Of a DNA stretch of 33,080 nt, positions 27,776 through 33,080 are shown in pieces. Numbering within the stretch: the first letter of the stretch is position 1; every line of letters starts with the position of its first letter. Origin of the DNA: Bryobacterales bacterium (GTDB lineage Bacteria > Acidobacteriota > Terriglobia > Bryobacterales > Bryobacteraceae); assembly GCA_016789745.1 (NCBI GenBank), contig JAEUQF010000456.1, positions 1 through 33,080 of the forward strand, read 5' to 3'. The notes under the pieces are model-generated. The model searched no databases, had not been told where the DNA came from, and saw nothing but the letters and a program-made list of their open reading frames with translations. Position numbers and translations under genes: made by a program.

Positions 27776-27796
27776 GGCGCTGTCCTTACAGCGGCC
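27776..27796. terminator. Hairpin at the convergent junction before the tricorn gene end
   Basis: CGCTGT (27778-27783) and ACAGCG (27788-27793) form a 6-base stem with a CCTT loop. Two more G-C pairs can form across a one-base bulge. It covers the junction between the plus-strand frameshifted gene and the stop codon of the tricorn gene. There is no T-run, so terminator function is tentative. Confidence 0.35.
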
Positions 27797-30700
27797 CCTT
27801 GCTGTTGCGGTAGTAGTTCGGATACTCCGGCTTCTCGTACTTCGGCAGCGGATTTTTCTTCAACTGCTCAAGCGCGATCTCGACGGCCCGTTCCAACTGC
27901 GGATCCCGGCCCTGGCGGATCAATGCCGGATCCTGCTCTACTTCCACATCCGGTGCCACGCCGGCATTCTCCACATCCCACTGCTTCTCGGTGTTGTAGA
28001 ACGCCAGGTTCGGAGCCGTCACACCGCCGCCATCCATGAGCGGTGGGAATCCAAAGATTCCTACCAGGCCGCCCCACGTCCGCTTGCCCACCACCGTGCC
28101 GATCTTCATCTTCTTGAACATCCACGGCATCAGGTCTCCGCCCGACCCGGCATTCTCATTCACGATCATCACCTTCGGCCCGGCAATCACGTTCATCGGC
28201 GTGCTGAAATCGTGGCCAGCCCGCGTCGTGAAAAAGTTCAACTGCGGCCGCCGCAACAAATCCACCACGTAGTCCGCCGCCGCGCCACCGCCGTTGTACC
28301 GTTCATCCAGCACAAAGCCTTCCTTGCCCACCTGCGAGAAGAACCAGCGATTGAAATTCGTATACCCGCCTAAAGCCGTATCCGGCATGTGCCCGTATCC
28401 CAAGCGCCCGCCGCTCAGTTGCTCCACCTTGCGGCGGTTGTCTTCCACCCAGGCCATATAGCGCAGCGTCCGCTCACTACCCACCGGAACCACAGTCACT
28501 TCCCGCGCGCCCGACCCATCCGCGTTCGGCCCCACCTTCAGCACCACGCTCTTATCCGCCGTCGCTTCAAAGAAGCTATACACATCATCGGCGGCCCGCA
28601 CCTCGCGCCCGTTCACGGCAAGCAGGTATTCGCCCGCTTTCACATTCACTCCTGGCTGCGTCAACGGCGCCCGCAAATTCGGATTCCAGTTCTCGCCGTT
28701 GTATACCCGCGCAAAGCGGTACCGGCCATTCGCCAGTTCATAATCGGCGCCCAACAAACCGCCCGGCACATTGCGCTGCGAACTCGGCTCCGGGCCTGGC
28801 CGCACGTAGACATGCCCCAACACCAGATTCCCTAACATCTCCCCGGCCAGATAATACAGATCCCGCGAATGGCCAAGACCCGCGAGAAAACGCTCGTAGC
28901 GGCCCGCTGCATCGGACAGGTTCAGGCCGTGCGCCTTTGTGTCATAGAGGAAGTCGCGTTGGATGCGCCAGATCTCCTTATAGATCTGCCGCCACTCGGC
29001 CGGAGGATCCACCCGCACTTCCATCTGGTCTGTCTTCAACACACCTTCACCCGGCTTCGGCGCCACGCCTGAGGCGCTCACCACGAAGCGCGACCCTTGC
29101 GCCACCACCATCTTTTCGCCATTGCCCGACACCAGCACCCCGCGGACGTCATCCATCACCTTGTCCAACTTGCGCTTCTTCAGGTCGAACTTGTGCAAGG
29201 TGCGGCGCGGCTGCCCGCTACCGGCAGGCGTAATCGGGTCCTCCACCAGCAGGATCTCGCCGGCCTTCGCCGCCACCAACTGCGAATAAGGCCGCGCCGG
29301 CACCGGCAACGCCAGAATGCGCTGGCCAATGCCCTCCGCATCAATGCGAACCTCAACTTCTTTCTTCTTCTCTTCCGGCTTTTTCTCGGGCTCAGCTTTC
29401 TCCTCATCGCTCTCCGGTGCCAGTGGCGAGGGATCGTCCTTCCGCAGCACCACCACGTAGACATTCCGCGTCGTGATGCGGTCGATCGACGACATATCCA
29501 GCCAGCCCGTCGACAGCCCCGTGTTGGTCGACGCCGTAAAGTACAGGTGCCGCCCATCGCGATCAAACGCCGCATGACGTGCGTCGCTCATCCCATCACT
29601 GACCGGCGTTGCCTTCCCTGTCTCCACCTCATACACATTGATCACGCGCATCCAATTCGGCGCGATCCGCGCATACACGATCCACTTCGAATCCGGCGAC
29701 CAAGATGGGCTGATGTCATCCCGATCTGGCGTATCGTAGTGGTCGGTATCCACCTTCGTCACCTTCTTCGATGCCAGGTCGACGTACGACACCGTCAGAT
29801 TCGAATCGCGGAACAGGATCTTCTTCCCATCCGGCGACCACACGGGGCTGTAGAAGAACGCCCGGTAGCCCAGGTCGATCTTCTCCGTCTCGCCCATGCC
29901 GTTCTGCCCCTTGATGTGTAGTTGGTATTCGCCAGATTCATCGCTGAAGTACGCCAGCTTCATCCCATCGGGCGACCAGCTTGGGAACCGCTCCGCCGCC
30001 CCTGGCGTGTTCGTGATGTTGCGGATGTCGCCCTTTTCGGCCGGCACCGTGAGGATCTCGCCGCGCGCTTCGAACGCCACCCGCGCCCCGGTTTTCGAGA
30101 CGGAGCCCGAAGCAATCTTGCTGCCAACCTTATCGAAGTACGGCCGTACGCCCGTCAAATCGCTGTTCAGCCGCACGGTCACCAGCGACGTCTTGCCGGT
30201 CTTCAGATCGAACAGCTCCAGCGCGCCAAACCGCTCCAGCACGATCGCTCCCGGCCCCAGCGCAGCACTGCGATACTCAAAACCGTCGCTGCCCTTGGCC
30301 ACCTCCGTCACCTTCTTCGATCGCACATCGTAGACATGCAGATTCATCGGCCCCGTGCGGTCGGAAAGAAAGTACACCTTATCTCCAGTCCACATCGGAT
30401 TGAAGTCGTTCGAATTCTCACGAGGCACGGCCTCCACCTTCGAGTCCTTCAAATCCGCCAGCCAAATCTTCGACGTGCGCCCACCCCGATAGCGCTTCCA
30501 GATGCGGAACGCGGGCGCCAGCGGCGTATAGGCCAACCGCGTCCCGTCCGGTGAATACGATGCCTGATCGCCGTTCGGCAGCGGCACGCGCTCTGCCGGT
30601 GCCGGCTCTAAACCCGCCAGATAGAACTCGGTGCCGAACACCTGGCGCGAAGAGCGGTAGAGGATCTTACTGCCGTCGGGAGTGAACGTCAGCGGCACGT

Positions 30701-31043
30701 CCTGCGCCGGATGCCACGACAGCCGCCGCGGCACACCGCCGCTGGCCGCCACCACGTAGAGATCGGCATTCCCTTCGTACTCGCCGGTGAACGCCACCCA
30801 CTTGCCGTCCGGCGAAAACACGGGCGACGTTTCGGCGCCTGGGGCCGCCGTCAGACGCACCGCCTCGCCCCCGGTGCGCGGCACGGTCCACAAATCTCCT
30901 GCGTAGTGAAAGACGATCTGCGTCTGGCTCAGTGCCGGCTGCTGCAACAGCAGCGGCGCTGGCCCTTGCCCCTGCAATCCGCCGAAGGCGACCGCGCTAA
31001 GACCTGCGAGCCGGAGCGCTCGCCCGAAGACCTGTTTCCGCAT
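27786..31043 (-). CDS. Secreted tricorn-like protease (S41 family)
   Basis: A 1,085-residue peptidase built like archaeal tricorn. The first 27 or so residues are a signal peptide, unlike the cytosolic archaeal enzyme. Next come two beta-propellers made of TolB/PD40 repeats (SPVFSPDGKWVAFTGEYEG, FPSWSPDGMKLAYFSDESG, SPVWSPDGKKILFRDS, SPSWSPDSKWIVYA) over about 35-530, then a Lys/Glu-rich insert near 535-565. A PDZ domain is at about 788-850 and the S41 core to the end. Likely catalytic Ser967 is in NENAGSGGDLMPW and His744 in LGHVYVRPG; the family's Ser before the His and Asp after the Ser are both Gly here. The frame begins with TTG at 31052, but ATG at 31043 is preferred. Its start overlaps the fcl end by 47 bases. 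The role is probably oligopeptide degradation in the periplasm. Confidence 0.9.
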   Translation of the reverse strand: MRKQVFGRALRLAGLSAVAFGGLQGQGPAPLLLQQPALSQTQIVFHYAGDLWTVPRTGGEAVRLTAAPGAETSPVFSPDGKWVAFTGEYEGNADLYVVAASGGVPRRLSWHPAQDVPLTFTPDGSKILYRSSRQVFGTEFYLAGLEPAPAERVPLPNGDQASYSPDGTRLAYTPLAPAFRIWKRYRGGRTSKIWLADLKDSKVEAVPRENSNDFNPMWTGDKVYFLSDRTGPMNLHVYDVRSKKVTEVAKGSDGFEYRSAALGPGAIVLERFGALELFDLKTGKTSLVTVRLNSDLTGVRPYFDKVGSKIASGSVSKTGARVAFEARGEILTVPAEKGDIRNITNTPGAAERFPSWSPDGMKLAYFSDESGEYQLHIKGQNGMGETEKIDLGYRAFFYSPVWSPDGKKILFRDSNLTVSYVDLASKKVTKVDTDHYDTPDRDDISPSWSPDSKWIVYARIAPNWMRVINVYEVETGKATPVSDGMSDARHAAFDRDGRHLYFTASTNTGLSTGWLDMSSIDRITTRNVYVVVLRKDDPSPLAPESDEEKAEPEKKPEEKKKEVEVRIDAEGIGQRILALPVPARPYSQLVAAKAGEILLVEDPITPAGSGQPRRTLHKFDLKKRKLDKVMDDVRGVLVSGNGEKMVVAQGSRFVVSASGVAPKPGEGVLKTDQMEVRVDPPAEWRQIYKEIWRIQRDFLYDTKAHGLNLSDAAGRYERFLAGLGHSRDLYYLAGEMLGNLVLGHVYVRPGPEPSSQRNVPGGLLGADYELANGRYRFARVYNGENWNPNLRAPLTQPGVNVKAGEYLLAVNGREVRAADDVYSFFEATADKSVVLKVGPNADGSGAREVTVVPVGSERTLRYMAWVEDNRRKVEQLSGGRLGYGHMPDTALGGYTNFNRWFFSQVGKEGFVLDERYNGGGAAADYVVDLLRRPQLNFFTTRAGHDFSTPMNVIAGPKVMIVNENAGSGGDLMPWMFKKMKIGTVVGKRTWGGLVGIFGFPPLMDGGGVTAPNLAFYNTEKQWDVENAGVAPDVEVEQDPALIRQGRDPQLERAVEIALEQLKKNPLPKYEKPEYPNYYRNSKGPL

Positions 31044-31965
31044 AGTTCTCAAGATACCAGCGGTAGGTGCTGCGCAGTCCCTCGTCGAGCGTAACCTTTG
31101 CTACCCAACCCAGCCCGGTCAGCCGAGATACGTCCATCAACTTGCGGGGCGTGCCGTCGGGCTTCGACGCGTCGTAGACAATCTCGCCTTCATAGCCCAC
31201 CACGGCCGCGATCTTCGACGCCAGCTCCGCGATCGACACATCATCGCCCAAGCCGACGTTCACGATCTCCCCGTCGTCATAGGTCTCCATGAGGTACAGC
31301 GCCGCATCGGCCAGATCATCCACGTGCAGGAACTCGCGCCGCGGCTGGCCCGATCCCCACACCGTCACCTGCCTGGCGCCGTTCGTCTTCGCCTCATGAA
31401 ACTTTCGAATCAGCGCCGGCAGCACGTGCGAACTCTGCAGATCGAAGTTGTCCCCAGGCCCATACAGATTCGTCGGCATCAGACTGATCGCCTTGAACCC
31501 ATGCTGCTTACGATAGGCCTGCGCCAGCTTAATGCCCGCGATCTTCGCAATCGCGTACCACTGGTTGGTCGGCTCCAACTCGCCGGTCAGCAGATGCTCT
31601 TCCTTTATCGGCTGCGGCGAGAACTTCGGATAGATGCACGATGAGCCCAGAAACACCAGCTTCTTCACCCGGTGCTTCCAGGCCGCATCCATCACGTTCA
31701 GTTCTATGTAGAGGTTGTCGCGCAGGAACTCCACCGGGTGTTTGTTGTTAGCCAGAATCCCGCCCACCTTCGCTGCCGCCAGAAACACATACTCCGGCTG
31801 CTCATTTACGAAGAAGCGGTTCACGGCCGTGCGATCCGTCAGGTCCACCTCATTCCGCGTCCGCAGAATCAGATTCGTGAACCCGCGCGCCCGCAGCTCC
31901 CGCACAATGGCCGACCCCACCAGACCCTTGTGCCCGGCCACGAAGATGCGAGCGCCATTATCCAT
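30997..31965 (-). CDS. fcl: GDP-L-fucose synthase
   Basis: Epimerase-reductase converting GDP-4-keto-6-deoxymannose to GDP-L-fucose with NADPH. The 322 residues show the Rossmann motif VAGHKGLVGSAIVREL, AAAKVGGI, the catalytic GSSCIYP (Ser108), Tyr137 and Lys141 (NQWYAIAKIAG), almost the same numbering as E. coli Fcl, and PTNLYGPGDNFDLQSSHVLPALIRKFHEA, which is specific to this enzyme. DVSRLTGLGW and STYRWYLEN end the conserved part; the last 14 or so residues run over the start of the tricorn gene (47-base overlap). The ATG overlaps the gmd stop by eight bases, so the two steps are made together. Confidence 0.96.
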   Translation of the reverse strand: MDNGARIFVAGHKGLVGSAIVRELRARGFTNLILRTRNEVDLTDRTAVNRFFVNEQPEYVFLAAAKVGGILANNKHPVEFLRDNLYIELNVMDAAWKHRVKKLVFLGSSCIYPKFSPQPIKEEHLLTGELEPTNQWYAIAKIAGIKLAQAYRKQHGFKAISLMPTNLYGPGDNFDLQSSHVLPALIRKFHEAKTNGARQVTVWGSGQPRREFLHVDDLADAALYLMETYDDGEIVNVGLGDDVSIAELASKIAAVVGYEGEIVYDASKPDGTPRKLMDVSRLTGLGWVAKVTLDEGLRSTYRWYLENYAETGLRASAPARRS

Positions 31966-33004
31966 GCCGCACCGCCCGCAGCATCGTATGGTGGCCGGCC
32001 TTCGCCAGCGTCGCCTCCTGCTTGGCCAATTCGAGATCGTGCTCCACCATCTTCTTCACCAATTCGTCGAAACTCAGCTTCGGCGCCCAGCCCAGCACAC
32101 GCCGCGCCTTGCCGGGATCGCCCAGCAAATGGTCAACCTCGGTCGGCCGCAGATAGCGTGCATCCTGCGCCACCACGCTGTGCCAGTCGATATCCAGGCA
32201 AGCTGCCGCGCGATCCAGAAACTCCCGCACGCTATAAGATTCGCCTGTCGCCACGACATAGTCATCGGGCTTCTCATGCTGCAGCATCAGCCACATGGCT
32301 TCCACGTAATCACCCGCGTAACCCCAATCGCGTTTGGCGTCCAGGTTGCCCAGAAACAGTTTGTCCTGCAGGCCCATCTTTATGCGTGCCAGTGCCCGGG
32401 TGATCTTCCGCGTCACAAACGTCTCGCCGCGCCGGTGGCTTTCGTGGTTGAACAAGATGCCGTTGCAGATGAACAGCCCGTGCGCTTCGCGATAGTTCAC
32501 CGCATACCAGTGCGCCGCCACCTTTGCCGCCGCATACGGACTGCGCGGGTAGAACGCCGTCGTCTCACTCTGCGGTGGATTCGCCGCCCCGAACATCTCC
32601 GACGACCCGGCCTGGTAAAACTTCACCTCGCGATGCAGGTGCTCCACGTGATCGCGTACGGCTTCCAGCACCCGCAGCGTGCCGGTAGCCACCACATCGG
32701 CCGTGAACTCGGCCTGATCAAAGCTCACCCGCACATGCGACTGTGCACCCAGGTTGTAGATTTCGTCCGGCTGCACCTTCTCCAGAATGCGCCGCAACGA
32801 CGCACCGTCGGTCAGATCGCCATAGTGCAGAAACAGCCGGGCACTGGGCTCATGCGGATCCTCATAGATAGGATCCAGCCTGTCTGTATTGAAGGTAGAC
32901 GCCCGGCGTACAATGCCGTGCACCTCGTATCCCTTGCTTAGCAGCAACTCGGCGAGGAACGACCCGTCCTGCCCGGTCACTCCGGTAATGAGTGCAGTCT
33001 TCAT
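31958..33004 (-). CDS. gmd: GDP-mannose 4,6-dehydratase
   Basis: First step of GDP-L-fucose synthesis: dehydrates GDP-D-mannose to GDP-4-keto-6-deoxy-D-mannose. The 348 residues begin KTALITGVTGQDGSFLAELLL with the NADP motif, then RRASTFNTDRLDPIY, YGDLTDGASL, EIYNLGAQSHVRVSFDQAEFTA, the active-site GSSEMFG (Ser134, Glu136), Tyr157 and Lys161 (SPYAAAK), and NHESHRRGETFVTRKI, which is diagnostic for Gmd. The frame also offers a GTG at 33013 with GGGA six bases before it; the ATG at 33004 fits the family N-terminus better. It precedes fcl with an eight-base overlap. Product use is probably fucose or a related sugar in exopolysaccharide or O-antigen. Confidence 0.96.
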   Translation of the reverse strand: MKTALITGVTGQDGSFLAELLLSKGYEVHGIVRRASTFNTDRLDPIYEDPHEPSARLFLHYGDLTDGASLRRILEKVQPDEIYNLGAQSHVRVSFDQAEFTADVVATGTLRVLEAVRDHVEHLHREVKFYQAGSSEMFGAANPPQSETTAFYPRSPYAAAKVAAHWYAVNYREAHGLFICNGILFNHESHRRGETFVTRKITRALARIKMGLQDKLFLGNLDAKRDWGYAGDYVEAMWLMLQHEKPDDYVVATGESYSVREFLDRAAACLDIDWHSVVAQDARYLRPTEVDHLLGDPGKARRVLGWAPKLSFDELVKKMVEHDLELAKQEATLAKAGHHTMLRAVRHG

Positions 33005-33043
33005 GCGTGCCACTCATTATCCCGAATTCCTGACCCGGGGAGA

Positions 33044-33080
33044 TCAACCCAACAAATTCCGCATCACAAACCACACATTC
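33044..33080 (-). CDS. Possible C-terminal end of an upstream gene (partial)
   Basis: At the right edge one minus-strand frame reads NVWFVMRNLLG and stops with TGA at 33044-33046, 39 bases before the gmd ATG. This would suit the tail of a sugar-related gene in the same operon, but 11 codons are too few to identify or confirm it. Confidence 0.25.
   Translation of the reverse strand, partial: NVWFVMRNLLG

Noticed and set aside
31715..32941. 408-codon plus-strand frame opposite fcl and gmd
   Set aside because: Both minus-strand enzymes are complete with all catalytic residues; the opposite frame is an Arg/His-rich shadow.
32862..33074. 70-codon minus-strand frame overlapping the gmd start
   Set aside because: It is out of frame with gmd and reads through the conserved gmd N-terminus; no family resemblance.

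Overview
The window is a gene-dense, GC-rich chromosomal segment, most likely from an acidobacterium of the Solibacter/Bryobacter lineage. The best marker is the large secreted protein at 2923-5817. It has bacterial Ig/BACON-like repeats and a C-terminal region resembling the 'Solibacter uncharacterized C-terminal domain' (TIGR03437). A secreted tricorn-type protease and a minimal egtB-egtD pair fit the same group, but the assignment is an inference from protein style, not from a marker-gene tree. I see no rRNA, tRNA, CRISPR array, insertion sequence, integrase or phage gene, and no gap between genes longer than about 120 bases.

Layout. 1-5817 (minus): the 5' part of dnaE (its 3' end lies outside the window) and the BACON/TIGR03437 protein. 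5911-7979 (plus): egtB-egtD, for ergothioneine. 7980-11439 (minus): an envelope operon transcribed ppiD, then a DedA membrane protein, then a secreted protein of unknown function. 11482-14392 (minus): signalling genes, namely an OmpR-type regulator, a receiver-only regulator and a membrane histidine kinase. 14501-15133 (plus): a secreted protein of unknown function. 15142-18640 (minus): a HerA/DUF87-type ATPase followed by a membrane-anchored J-domain protein. 18731-19482 (plus): two overlapping four-helix SMR/EamA-like proteins, probably a heterodimer. 19497-21570 (minus): a short-chain dehydrogenase and a stand-alone ClpC-like AAA+ protein. 21682-27084 (plus): a tetrapyrrole operon, ccsA/hemX-like, hemA, hemC, a cobA-hemD fusion and an aldo/keto reductase, each overlapping or nearly touching the next. 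27071-27768 (plus): a small secreted or outer-membrane-like gene that appears frameshifted. 27786-33004 (minus): gmd and fcl (GDP-L-fucose synthesis) followed by a secreted tricorn-like protease.

How the genes work together. The hem block takes glutamyl-tRNA to uroporphyrinogen III and branches to precorrin-2/sirohaem, while the CcsA/HemX-like protein links it to cytochrome c assembly or HemA control. gmd-fcl turns GDP-mannose into GDP-L-fucose for surface glycans. ppiD and dedA serve envelope protein folding and lipid carrier transport. egtB-egtD make the thiol antioxidant ergothioneine.

The least explained parts are the ATPase/J-domain pair, the single-domain ClpC-like AAA+ protein with an apparent ClpP-docking tripeptide, the SMR pair lacking the drug-exporter glutamate, and the frameshifted gene at 27.6 kb. 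I did not find a clearly new defence or mobile system.
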